Of a stretch of DNA of 64,000 bases, positions 38,362-47,628 are shown in pieces. Location: positions 41,980 through 105,979 of the forward strand of contig NZ_QLLC01000011.1 of assembly GCF_003350205.1 (NCBI RefSeq), written 5' to 3'. The DNA comes from Brevundimonas bullata (GTDB lineage Bacteria; Pseudomonadota; Alphaproteobacteria; Caulobacterales; Caulobacteraceae). The stretch's first letter is position 1; the number at the start of each line of letters is the position of its first letter. The notes below the pieces were generated by a model. That model did not search any database. It saw nothing but the letters and a program-made list of their open reading frames with translations, and was not told the DNA's origin. Made by a program: the position numbers and the translations under genes.

Positions 38362-38386
38362 GGAACCCGACGCCAGCGTCGCCGTT
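38362..38386 (+). promoter_or_regulatory. EcfG-type promoter for the PliG-like gene
   Basis: GGAAC (38362-38366), a 16-base spacer and CGTT (38383-38386) lie just after the pgi stop and 26 bases before the ATG at 38413. Confidence 0.8.
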
Positions 38387-38412
38387 CCACGGCCTCAACC
38401 AGGAGAGCCTCT

Positions 38413-38808
38413 ATGCTCAAACCCGCCGCCTTCGCCGTCGCCGCCGCCATGACCGCCGTTCTGGCCCTGCCCGCCGGCGCTCAGGATCACAGCCGCACCG
38501 AGCGGGTGCAGTTCGCGCGCGGTGCGTCCTCGGCCACCCTGCACGGCTACGACACGGTCGACTATGTCCTGGGCGCCCGCCGCGGCCAGACGCTGAACGT
38601 TCGGCTGCAGCCCACCAACGCCTCGGCCTATTTCAATGTCACCAAACAGGGCGCGGACGAGGCCCTGTTCATCGGCTCGACTTCAGGCAGTCAATTCAGC
38701 GGCCAGTTGCCGGCGAACGGCGACTACGTCGTGCGCGTCTATCTGATGCGCAACGCCGCCCGCCGCGACGAACACGCCAACTACAGCCTGACCGTCGGCG
38801 TTCGCTGA
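38413..38808 (+). CDS. PliG-like periplasmic g-type lysozyme inhibitor family protein
   Basis: The 131-aa product has a signal peptide (cleavage near AGAQ, about residue 24). The mature part has the order VQFARGASSA-GYDTVDYVLGARRGQTLNV, then LPANGDYVVRVYLMRNAARRDE-ANYSLTV. This follows the pattern I recall for E. coli PliG (F-KG-SSA, YD-DTY, A-KGQ, LPASGKYELRV, RNDARKN). Homologues are often labelled with an uninformative 'DNA breaking-rejoining' name. Lysozyme inhibition is therefore an inference from motif order. It has its own EcfG-type promoter and a terminator. Confidence 0.7.
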   Translation: MLKPAAFAVAAAMTAVLALPAGAQDHSRTERVQFARGASSATLHGYDTVDYVLGARRGQTLNVRLQPTNASAYFNVTKQGADEALFIGSTSGSQFSGQLPANGDYVVRVYLMRNAARRDEHANYSLTVGVR

Positions 38809-38819
38809 CCTGATACAGA

Positions 38820-38847
38820 AAAGGCCCGGCGTCGCCGCCGGGCCTTT
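38820..38847 (+). terminator. Rho-independent terminator, probably bidirectional
   Basis: The stem AAGGCCCGGC / GCCGGGCCTT has flanking A and T runs. It lies between the convergent PliG-like and glycine-zipper genes. Confidence 0.8.
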
Positions 38848-38866
38848 CGTGATCTGACGCCTGACC

Positions 38867-39292
38867 CTACCAGCGGCGGTCGTAGCGATAGTCGCGGCGG
38901 TTCTCATGACGGTCATGGCGGCGGTCATAGCGATCGCGGCCCTGATAGCGTCCGTTGTTGTAGTAGCCGTCGCGGCTGTTGATGCCGTGTTCGCGTTCCC
39001 AGTGGCCCTGGTTCCGATAGCAGCGGCCGCCGCGGTAGTAGCTGCAGCCGTCGCGATCGCTGTCCGAAGACACCGCGCCCAGAGCTGCGCCCGCCAGAGC
39101 GCCGCCGGCGACATAGCGTCCGTCGCCGTTGCCGATCAGGGCGCCCGCCACGCCGCCGACGACGGCGCCGAGCACCGCGTCACGCCCGGTGTTGTCGCGA
39201 TCCCGATCCCGATAATTCTGCGCCGCGACGGGCGAGGCGGCCAACATCGTCAGGGCCACAGCGCCGACGCCGATCTTGGAAATGGTTTTCAT
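38867..39292 (-). CDS. Exported glycine-zipper protein with Tyr/Arg/Asp-rich tail
   Basis: The 141-aa product has a signal peptide (cleavage near VAAQ, about 24), an RDRDRDN spacer and a glycine zipper AVLGAVVGGVAGALIGNGDG (about 39-58). A strongly biased tail follows, with a Cys pair (CSYYRGGRC) and many Arg, Asp, Tyr and His residues. It resembles other Gly-zipper surface proteins such as the 32710 gene. AAGGAG precedes the ATG. A TGAAC-N15-CGTT stretch upstream only partly matches an EcfG promoter. Confidence 0.82.
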   Translation of the reverse strand: MKTISKIGVGAVALTMLAASPVAAQNYRDRDRDNTGRDAVLGAVVGGVAGALIGNGDGRYVAGGALAGAALGAVSSDSDRDGCSYYRGGRCYRNQGHWEREHGINSRDGYYNNGRYQGRDRYDRRHDRHENRRDYRYDRRW

Positions 39293-39413
39293 GGCGGGCT
39301 CCTTTCGAAAGCCGATTGATCCGTTGTCCTCTTTTTAGGTGGCGCCTGCTGAACGACCCCAAGGGGGCTTGTTCATTTTCAAGTCATCTGGCGAGCGGAT
39401 TCACACGGTCACG

Positions 39414-39442
39414 CCCCTTGACGGTGACGGGGCCCCACCCTA
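39414..39442 (+). promoter_or_regulatory. Sigma-32 type heat-shock promoter of groESL
   Basis: CCCCTTGA (39414-39421) and CCCCACCCTA (39433-39442), with an 11-base spacer, resemble the heat-shock consensus (CTTGAA and CCCCAT-T). They lie directly ahead of the CIRCE element. Confidence 0.6.
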
Positions 39443-39454
39443 ACTCCTGTCGCG

Positions 39455-39481
39455 TTAGCACTCGGGGATGGCGGCTGCCAA
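39455..39481 (+). promoter_or_regulatory. CIRCE operator (HrcA binding) upstream of groES
   Basis: A perfect left arm TTAGCACTC (39455-39463), a nine-base spacer and a degenerate right arm GGCTGCCAA (6 of 9 to GAGTGCTAA) identify the HrcA operator. The hrcA gene is not in the window. Confidence 0.85.
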
Positions 39482-39529
39482 AAGCCGCAGGTTCCGGGGC
39501 TTAATCGACACCTATTGGGAGATCATCAG

Positions 39530-39817
39530 ATGGCGTTTCGTCCTCTCGGCGACCGCGTGCTGGTCAAGCGCGTTGAAGAAGAATCCAAGACCAAGGGCGG
39601 GATCATCATCCCCGACACGGCCAAGGAAAAGCCCCAGGAAGGCGAAGTCGTCGCCGTGGGCCCCGGCGTCCGTGACGAAGACGGCAAGCACGTCGCTCTG
39701 GAGCTGAAGGCCGGCGACCGCATCCTGTTCGGCAAGTGGTCGGGCACGGAAGTGAAGATCGACGGCGACGACCTGATCATCATGAAGGAATCCGACGTCC
39801 TGGGCGTGCTGTCGTAA
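39530..39817 (+). CDS. groES: Co-chaperonin GroES
   Basis: The 95-aa lid subunit of the chaperonin begins [17 protein letters not shown], has the mobile loop [19 protein letters not shown] (25-43) and ends near [14 protein letters not shown] lies 8 bases before the ATG at 39530; the upstream in-frame ATG at 39515 is not used. It is co-transcribed with groEL, which starts 55 bases after its stop codon. Confidence 0.98.
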   Translation: MAFRPLGDRVLVKRVEEESKTKGGIIIPDTAKEKPQEGEVVAVGPGVRDEDGKHVALELKAGDRILFGKWSGTEVKIDGDDLIIMKESDVLGVLS

Positions 39818-39848
39818 GACGCGCCCCGGTTTCCGGACTCTCTTTTAA

Positions 39849-41516
<1,668 letters not shown>

Positions 41517-41547
41517 GTCCAAGCCCACCCAGGCTAGAACCAAGGAA

Positions 41548-41576
41548 GGGCGGGACCGAAAGGTCCCGCCCTTTTT
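41548..41576 (+). terminator. Rho-independent terminator after groEL
   Basis: A perfect 10-bp stem, GGGCGGGACC / GGTCCCGCCC, has a GAAA tetraloop and a T5 run. Confidence 0.95.
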
Positions 41577-41584
41577 CTATGCGC

Positions 41585-41750
41585 GGCGCCTCTCCCTCCC
41601 CTTCATGGGGAGGGTGGCTGAGGCCGTCAGGCCGAAGCCGGGTGGGGGCGGCAGAGCAAATCAGACGTTGCGCTTTGTATCGCCTCGCCCTCCCCACCCG
41701 GTCTACGCTTCGCTCCGACCACCCTCCCCATGAAGGGGAGGGAGAAGGAC
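41585..41750. repeat. Inverted repeat pair (CTCCCTCCCCTTCATGGGGAG family)
   Basis: The left unit (41585-41655) and right unit (41689-41750) are inverted, each containing a palindromic CTCCCC-TTCAT-GGGGAG core and a CGGGTGGGG edge. The pair fills the gap between the groEL terminator and the LysR stop codon. It is a different family from the CGCTCATCC and GTCATCC elements. Confidence 0.82.
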
Positions 41751-42692
41751 CTACCCCGTCTCCCCCACTTCCCGTCCAGCCAGCCTCGCGCCCTCGACCA
41801 CCGCCGGGTCGGCCCGCGCCGTGTCGAGCAGCCAGTCGCGGAAGCGGGCGATCTTGGGGGTCAGGCGCCGGGCGGGCGGGTAGCAGATCCAGTAGCCCTC
41901 GGCCAAGGCGACGGTCTGATCGAAGGGGCGGACCAGCAGCCCCCGTTCGATCTCGCGCGCATAGAGAATGGGCGAGCCCAGGGCCACGCCCTGATCGCCC
42001 AGGGCCGCCGCCACCTCCATGGCCTGGTTGTCGGCGGTCAGACGCGGCGGCGGGGCGGCATCGGCGGGCGAGACCTGGGCGGCGGCGAACCAGGCGGCCC
42101 ATTCGCGCGGCTCGCCGACCAGATGGGCGCGCTTCAGGTCGGCGGGGGCCTTCAGGTCCAGCCGGTCGCGCATGGCCGGGCTGCACAGGGGGGTGAAGAC
42201 GGCAGGCATCAGGAAACGGCTCTCCAGCCCCGCCCACTGACCCGAGCCGAACCGAAGGGCCACGTCCAGCCCGTCGGCGCCCAGCATCGACAGGGTCGGA
42301 CTGGTGTCCACCCGCACCGCCAGATCGGGGTTGTCGAGCTGGAACGACCCCAGCCGCGTCGCCAGCCACTGGGTCGCCAGGGTCTGAAGCGTGGTGATGG
42401 CCAGCACGCCCTGATCGGCCTCGACCACGTCGGCCACGGCGCGCCGCAACAGGGTCATGGCCTCGATCGAGGCCGTGGCCAGCCGCTCGCCTTCCGGCGT
42501 CAGCGACACCTGCCGCACGCCGCGCACGAACAGGGCCCGGTCCAGCCTCTGCTCCAGGTCGCGGATGCGCCAGCTGACCGCCGCCTGGCTCATGCCCAGG
42601 GCCTCGGCGGCGCGGGTGAAGCTGAGCAGCCGCGCGGCGGTCTCGAACACCCTCAGGGCGTCGACGGGAATGCGAGAAAGAACGTCAACCAT
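41751..42692 (-). CDS. LysR-family transcriptional regulator (GcvA-like)
   Basis: The 313-aa protein has an N-terminal winged helix (about 3-62: FETAARLLSFTRAAEALGMSQAAVSWRIRDLEQRL) and a substrate-binding domain resembling the GcvA/AmpR branch. The ATG at 42692 is favoured over a TTG six bases upstream. A CATAAG-N5-CTTATG palindrome overlaps this start codon and could be its own operator. It diverges from a 48-codon small gene, which may be a target. Confidence 0.9.
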   Translation of the reverse strand: MVDVLSRIPVDALRVFETAARLLSFTRAAEALGMSQAAVSWRIRDLEQRLDRALFVRGVRQVSLTPEGERLATASIEAMTLLRRAVADVVEADQGVLAITTLQTLATQWLATRLGSFQLDNPDLAVRVDTSPTLSMLGADGLDVALRFGSGQWAGLESRFLMPAVFTPLCSPAMRDRLDLKAPADLKRAHLVGEPREWAAWFAAAQVSPADAAPPPRLTADNQAMEVAAALGDQGVALGSPILYAREIERGLLVRPFDQTVALAEGYWICYPPARRLTPKIARFRDWLLDTARADPAVVEGARLAGREVGETG

Positions 42693-42706
42693 AAGCAAGC
42701 CTTATG
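42690..42706. promoter_or_regulatory. Palindrome overlapping the LysR start codon (possible operator)
   Basis: The 17-base dyad is CATAAG-CAAGC-CTTATG. LysR operators usually have a T-N11-A core, and this one fits (the first T and last A lie 11 bases apart). It overlaps the gene's ATG, consistent with autoregulation. Confidence 0.5.
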
Positions 42707-42781
42707 CATGGGCCCCATCGTCTCGTTTGTGAACGCCCCGCGTCAACTACATATTCCGGCTTCAAGAAAGGAGGACGACCG

Positions 42782-42928
42782 ATGGACTACATTTACAGCA
42801 CCCATAAGGAACCCGCGTGGGGTTGGATCGGCGCCCTGCTGGACGCCCGCAAAGCTTGTACGCCCGCAGCGACCAAGCCCGTCGCAGCGCCCGCGCCGAG
42901 GCTGCGCCCACGCCGCGTCGCTTGCTGA
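42782..42928 (+). CDS. Small hypothetical protein with strong ribosome-binding site
   Basis: The open frame of 48 residues begins MDYIYSTHKEPAWGWIGALLD and ends in a Pro/Ala/Arg-rich tail. A full AAAGGAGG lies about eight bases before the ATG, which is unusually strong for this window. It is divergent from the LysR gene across an 83-bp region with a palindrome. I recognise no family. The tail composition is typical of random GC-rich frames, so only the N-terminal half plus the ribosome-binding site supports coding. Confidence 0.5.
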   Translation: MDYIYSTHKEPAWGWIGALLDARKACTPAATKPVAAPAPRLRPRRVAC

Positions 42929-43052
42929 CCCGCTGACCCCGCCGCCGCGACAAGGCGTCGCGGTCGGCCCCTCCGTCGTCGGAACGGTTTGCGCCGCTCC
43001 GGCGACGTTGGCCATAAGAGCCGCTTCATCGACACCGAGGGGGCTCCGACCG

Positions 43053-44696
43053 ATGCGCCGCACCAAGAATTTCCCGACCTTCGCCGCCGCCGCTGCTTTG
43101 GCCGCCGTCACCCTGACGGTCGCCATGCCCGCCGAGGCGCAATCTCGTCGTGCAGCTGCTGCCGAAGCCCCGGCTTCGCTGACGCCCCGCGCCGCCCCCG
43201 CCTTGCAGCGCGCCGTGACCTTCGCCGCCACGCCGGGCCAGGCCTCGGGCGCCCTGGTCCTGCCGCTGGGCGCTGAGGCTGATCTGGCCACGCGCGGCGC
43301 CGCCCTGGCGCCCGCCGTGCGCGAGGCGATCGCCGCCGCCCTGACCGCCGCCCGGTTTGACTACAAGGCCCGCCAGACCCTTAGCCTGCACGGCGTCGGC
43401 GGCTGGGACCGCATCCTGGTCGTCGGCCTTCCCGCGGACGCCAAGCCCGCCGACGTCCAGGCCGCCGGAACCGTCGCCGGTCGCGCCCTGATCGCTCAGC
43501 CGGGCGCGATGACCGTCCTGACCAGCGGCCTGTCCGTCGACAGCGCCGCCGAACTGGCGACCGGCCTCGGCCTTGGCCAGTACCGCTCGGACCTGCACCG
43601 CACCACGGGCCGCGACGCCGCCGCGCCCGGCGGGATCACCCTCGTCGCCGACGACGCCTCGGCCGCTCAGGCCGCCTGGCGGCGCGGCGCGGCCCTGGTC
43701 GAGGCCATGGCCTGGACCCGCGACGTCTCCAACGAACCCGCCAACGTCGTCTATCCCGAGAGCTTCGTGGAGCGCGCCCGCGCCGCCTTCGCCGGCGTGC
43801 CCGGCGTGGAGATCGAGGTGCTGGACGTGCCCGCCATGCAGCGCCTCGGCATGGGCTCCCTGCTGGGCGTCGGCCAGGGCTCAGCGCGCCCGCCGCGCCT
43901 GCTGGTGGTGCGCTATCGCGGCCAGGGCGCGCCCGACGCCGGCCCGGTCGCCCTGCTGGGCAAGGGCATTACCTTCGATTCCGGGGGCATCTCGATCAAG
44001 CCGGGCGCCAATATGGGCAATATGAAGATGGACATGTCGGGCGCCGCCAGCGTCGTCGGCGCCGTCCTGGCCCTGGCCAAGGCCGGCGCCCCGGTCGATG
44101 TGGCCGCCGTCGCGGCCCTGGCCGAGAACATGCCCGACGCCAACGCCATCCGTCCCGGCGACGTCCTGACCGCCATGAACGGCAAGACCATCGAGGTCAT
44201 CTCCACCGACGCCGAGGGGCGTCTGGTCCTGGCCGACGCCGTGGTCTGGGCCGACACCCGCCTGGACCCCGCCGCCATCGTCGATGTCGCCACCCTGACC
44301 GGCTCGGTCGGCGGCGCCCTGGGCAACGACTACGCCGGCCTGTTCAGCCGCCACGACGCCCTGGCCGAGCAGTTGAAGGCGGCGGGCGACGCGACCGGCG
44401 AGCGTCTGTGGCGTCTGCCGCTGCACCCCTCCTACGTCGCCGCGACCAGCAGCCCCATCGCCGACATCAAGAACTCGGGCGAGGGCGGCGCGGGCGCAGG
44501 CACCGGCGCCCACTTCATCGGCTATTTCGCCCGGCCCGAGACGCCCTGGGCCCATCTGGACATCGCCAACATGGCCTACGGCGCCGCCAGCGACGTCAAG
44601 CCGGCCGGCTCTGCGGGCTTCAGCGTCCGACTGCTGGAACGCTTTGTGCGCGACTTCCAGCCGGTGGCGAAAGAAAAGGGGACCGGCGGCTTCTAA
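43053..44696 (+). CDS. Leucyl aminopeptidase (M17 family) with signal peptide
   Basis: The 547-aa protein has the M17 dinuclear-metal catalytic motifs GKGITFDSGGISIKPG and ISTDAEGRLVLADA (the family's NTDAEGRL), plus the active Lys and Arg. Residues 1-29 form a clear signal peptide ending in AEAQ, so it should act in the periplasm. Classical PepA is cytoplasmic. The ATG at 43053 is chosen because it begins the signal; a far longer in-frame opening upstream is a shadow. It converges with the GreA-like gene six bases after its stop. Confidence 0.93.
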   Translation: MRRTKNFPTFAAAAALAAVTLTVAMPAEAQSRRAAAAEAPASLTPRAAPALQRAVTFAATPGQASGALVLPLGAEADLATRGAALAPAVREAIAAALTAARFDYKARQTLSLHGVGGWDRILVVGLPADAKPADVQAAGTVAGRALIAQPGAMTVLTSGLSVDSAAELATGLGLGQYRSDLHRTTGRDAAAPGGITLVADDASAAQAAWRRGAALVEAMAWTRDVSNEPANVVYPESFVERARAAFAGVPGVEIEVLDVPAMQRLGMGSLLGVGQGSARPPRLLVVRYRGQGAPDAGPVALLGKGITFDSGGISIKPGANMGNMKMDMSGAASVVGAVLALAKAGAPVDVAAVAALAENMPDANAIRPGDVLTAMNGKTIEVISTDAEGRLVLADAVVWADTRLDPAAIVDVATLTGSVGGALGNDYAGLFSRHDALAEQLKAAGDATGERLWRLPLHPSYVAATSSPIADIKNSGEGGAGAGTGAHFIGYFARPETPWAHLDIANMAYGAASDVKPAGSAGFSVRLLERFVRDFQPVAKEKGTGGF

Positions 44697-44702
44697 GCCC
44701 CG

Positions 44703-45179
44703 CTAATCGACGGCGACGATCTCGACCGACTGGCCGGCCACGGTCGCCTCGTCGCCGACCCGCCTGCCCATCAGGGCGCGGGCCAGGGGCGAGACGTGGC
44801 TGACTGAGCCTTTCGCGGGATCGGCCTCGTCCTCGCCGACGATGCGCCAGGTCTGGGTGCGCCCGTCCTCACGCTCGATGGTGACGGAGCCGCCGAAGCG
44901 TACCCGACCGTCCGGCTTGGTCTCCAGCAGCTGGGCCGAGGCCCGCCGCGCCGACCAGTAGCGCAGGTCGCGCGTGGCCCGCGCCATGGCCGTGCGATCC
45001 GCCTCGATAGAACCCTTGGCCTGGGCCGCCGAATAGGCCGCCCGCGCCGAGGCCAGCTCAGCCTCGATCATCGCCATCCCCTCGGGCGTGACGTGGTTCG
45101 GATGGGGCGAGATCGGGCGGTCCACCAGGTCGGCGGCCGTGGCTTCCAGATCTTCTTCTCGGGTGAAGGCGACGCTCAT
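44703..45179 (-). CDS. GreA/GreB-family protein with altered coiled-coil tip
   Basis: The 158-aa protein has a C-terminal FKBP-like Gre domain (RVRFGGSVTIEREDGRTQTWRIVGEDEAD and VSHVSPLARALMGRRVGDEAT). An N-terminal coiled coil precedes it (GMAMIEAELASAR and later RDLRYWSARRASAQ). In GreA and GreB the coiled-coil tip reads GD-SENAEY with catalytic acidic residues; here that place reads GSIEADRT. It may be a secondary-channel factor with a different effect on RNA polymerase. It diverges from the HI0933-type gene. Confidence 0.85.
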   Translation of the reverse strand: MSVAFTREEDLEATAADLVDRPISPHPNHVTPEGMAMIEAELASARAAYSAAQAKGSIEADRTAMARATRDLRYWSARRASAQLLETKPDGRVRFGGSVTIEREDGRTQTWRIVGEDEADPAKGSVSHVSPLARALMGRRVGDEATVAGQSVEIVAVD

Positions 45180-45227
45180 GATGACACAGCGTATGCCGTT
45201 CGCGGACGTTCCGGTCTAGAAGAGCCG

Positions 45228-46454
45228 ATGACCGACGCTTCTTCCTCCGCCCCTTCCACCGTCACCGTGATCGGCGCCGGCCCCGCCGGGTTGATGGCCG
45301 CCGAACGCCTGGCCTCGACGGGCCTGCGCGTCACCGTGCATGAGCGGATGCCCTCCGTCGGCCGCAAGTTCCTGATGGCCGGTCGCGGCGGACTGAACCT
45401 GACCCATTCGGAGCCGCCGGCGCCCTTCCTCGACCGCTACGACGCACCGGCCCGTGAGCGGGTCGCCGAATGGCTGAAGTCCTTCTCGTCCGCCGACCTG
45501 ACCGCCTGGGCCGAGGGCCTGGGCCAGGAGACCTTCGTCGGCTCCTCGGGCCGCGTCTTCCCCCGGGCGATGAAGGCCTCGCCCCTGCTGCGGGCCTGGC
45601 TGGTCCGACTGGAGAGCCTGGGCGTCGAGATCCGCACCCGCTCACGCTGGACCGGCTGGAAGGACGGCGCCCTCAGCTTCGACACGCCGGACGGCGAACG
45701 GACCGAGCGCCCCGACGCCGTCGTGCTGGCCCTGGGCGGGGCCAGCTGGGCCAGGCTGGGCTCAGACGCGGCCTGGACGCCCTGGCTGGAGGAAGCGGGC
45801 GTCGCCGTCGCCCCCTTCCGCCCCTCCAACGTCGGCTTCGACGTGGCCTGGTCGCCCCTGTTGCGCGACCGCTTCGCCGGCCAGCCGATCAAGGGAATCG
45901 CCCTGACCCATGCCGGACGCACGGTGCGCGGCGAGGCCATGATCGCCGCCTATGGCGTCGAGGGCGGCGGCGTCTACGCCCTGTCGGCGGGCTTGCGCGA
46001 CGCCATTGAGCGCGACGGTTCCGCCGAGCTGACCCTGGACCTGCGACCCGACCTCAGCCGCCCTGCCCTGACCCAGAAACTGCTGAAGCCGCGCGGCAAG
46101 GAGAGCCTGTCCAACTGGCTGCGCAAGATCGTCCACCTCGACCCCGCCGCCATCGCCCTGCTACGCGAGGGCGAACCCCTGCCGACCGAACCCGGCCCGC
46201 TGGCGGCGCGCATCAAGGGCGTGACCCTGACCCTGACCGGGGTTCAGGGCCTATCCCGCGCCATCTCCTCCGCCGGCGGTGTCACGCTGGACGCCGTGGA
46301 CGAACGCCTGATGCTCAAGGCCAGGCCCGGCGTCTTCGTCGCCGGCGAGATGCTGGACTGGGAGGCCCCGACCGGCGGCTACCTGCTCCAGGCCGCCTTC
46401 GCGTCAGGCGTCGTCGCGGCGCAGGGCGTGACGGACTGGCTCCAGACGCGCTAG
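45228..46454 (+). CDS. HI0933-type FAD-dependent oxidoreductase (TIGR03862-like)
   Basis: The 408-aa flavoprotein has a dinucleotide-binding VIGAGPAGLMAAERL (about 14-28), the family hallmark GRKFLMAGRGGLNLTHSE (about 46-63), and the closing FVAGEMLDWEAPTGGYLLQ-A. Members of the family are of uncertain function. The ATG at 45228 starts right at the flavin-binding domain; the in-frame start at 45093 lies inside the divergent gene. The next gene begins 9 bases downstream, so they form an operon. Confidence 0.92.
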   Translation: MTDASSSAPSTVTVIGAGPAGLMAAERLASTGLRVTVHERMPSVGRKFLMAGRGGLNLTHSEPPAPFLDRYDAPARERVAEWLKSFSSADLTAWAEGLGQETFVGSSGRVFPRAMKASPLLRAWLVRLESLGVEIRTRSRWTGWKDGALSFDTPDGERTERPDAVVLALGGASWARLGSDAAWTPWLEEAGVAVAPFRPSNVGFDVAWSPLLRDRFAGQPIKGIALTHAGRTVRGEAMIAAYGVEGGGVYALSAGLRDAIERDGSAELTLDLRPDLSRPALTQKLLKPRGKESLSNWLRKIVHLDPAAIALLREGEPLPTEPGPLAARIKGVTLTLTGVQGLSRAISSAGGVTLDAVDERLMLKARPGVFVAGEMLDWEAPTGGYLLQAAFASGVVAAQGVTDWLQTR

Positions 46455-46463
46455 ACCTCGCCC

Positions 46464-47609
46464 ATGACCGACCTGCCTGAAATCCACGGCCTCTGCCCGT
46501 CCCGCTTCAACGCGGTGAAGGACGCCTTCGCCGCCAACTTCGTCGATGCGCCCGAGGGGCTGAACGAACTGGCCGCGCGCTTCTCCGTGGTCATCGACGG
46601 CGAGCTCGCGCTGGACCTGTGGGCCGGGTCCGCCGATCTGGCGGGGAAGCAGCCCTTCGCCGAGGATACGCTGGTTCCGGTCTTCTCGACCGGCAAGGCG
46701 GTGATGGCCCTGATGATCGCGCGCTGCGTCGACCGGGGTCTGCTGTCCTATGAAGACCGGGTGGCTGACCACTGGCCGGCCTTCGGCGCGGCGGGCAAGG
46801 CGGCCCTGACCGTCGGCCAGTTGATGAGCCATCAGTCGGGCCTGCCGGGCTTTTCCGACGGGGTCGAGCCGGCCATCTGGTTCGACCGTCAGGCCGTTCT
46901 GGACCGTCTGGCGGCCCAGGCGCCGCTGTGGGCGCCGGGCGCCGCGTCAGGATACCACCCGATCACCATCGGCTATCTGGCGGGCGAGCTGTTCCGCATC
47001 GTCGACGGGCGCAGCATGGGCGCGGCCTTGCGCGAGGATTTCGCCGCCCCCTTCGATCTGGACCTGTGGATCGGCCTCCCCGAGGCTGAGCACGGTCGCG
47101 TGGCCCAGCTGCGCAAACCCGCCGCCGCCCCCGACCTCGGCCCCATCGACGCGATCAAGAAGGCCGCCTTCCTCGACCGAGGCTCAGCGCCGGGCGGGCG
47201 CGGCTCGACCGAATGGCGGATGGCTGAGATCCCTTCGGCCAACCTGCACGGCACGGCGAAGGACCTGGCGCGAATGATGTCCATCATCGCTACGGGCGGC
47301 GCCCTGGACGGTCGGGTGATGCTGTCGCAGGAGACCCTGGCCGAAGCGACCCGTGAGCGCATCCACGGCCAGGACAAGGTCCTGCCCTATGTCATGAGCT
47401 GGGCGGCGGGCTTCACCCGCAACCAGGGACTGAACGTCTTCGGCCCGAATCCTCAGGCGGTCGGCCATTGCGGCTGGGGCGGGTCGATGGCCTTCGCCGA
47501 TCCCGAAGCGCGCGTCTCGGTGGCCTATGTCATGACCCGTCAGTCGCCGCACCTGATCGGCGATCCGCGCGCCCTGCGCCTGGTCGAGGGCCTCTACTCA
47601 AGCCTCTAG
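46464..47609 (+). CDS. Serine hydrolase, beta-lactamase/EstB family
   Basis: The 381-aa protein has the penicillin-binding-protein-like fold with the catalytic STGK motif (Ser75-Lys78) in VPVFSTGKAV. A second motif with Tyr in SGYHPITIG and the third block HCGWGG follow. It resembles EstB and class C-like esterases and has no signal peptide, so it is probably a cytoplasmic esterase and not a drug-resistance enzyme. It sits nine bases after the flavoprotein gene on the same strand. Confidence 0.88.
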   Translation: MTDLPEIHGLCPSRFNAVKDAFAANFVDAPEGLNELAARFSVVIDGELALDLWAGSADLAGKQPFAEDTLVPVFSTGKAVMALMIARCVDRGLLSYEDRVADHWPAFGAAGKAALTVGQLMSHQSGLPGFSDGVEPAIWFDRQAVLDRLAAQAPLWAPGAASGYHPITIGYLAGELFRIVDGRSMGAALREDFAAPFDLDLWIGLPEAEHGRVAQLRKPAAAPDLGPIDAIKKAAFLDRGSAPGGRGSTEWRMAEIPSANLHGTAKDLARMMSIIATGGALDGRVMLSQETLAEATRERIHGQDKVLPYVMSWAAGFTRNQGLNVFGPNPQAVGHCGWGGSMAFADPEARVSVAYVMTRQSPHLIGDPRALRLVEGLYSSL

Positions 47610-47628
47610 CCGAGAGCTGCGCTCATCG

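Noticed and set aside
39338..39370. Possible EcfG promoter for the 38867-39292 gene
   Set aside because: TGAAC-N15-CGTT on the minus strand differs in the first base and the spacing from the consensus.
42979..43010. GGAAC...CGTT upstream of the M17 aminopeptidase
   Set aside because: The spacer is 20 bases, too long for an EcfG promoter.
41730..43052. In-frame upstream extension of the M17 aminopeptidase
   Set aside because: It passes through the antisense LysR gene; the signal peptide begins at 43053.
46464..47609. Serine hydrolase as a beta-lactamase resistance gene
   Set aside because: No signal peptide, EstB-like motifs and an ordinary chromosomal setting argue for an esterase.
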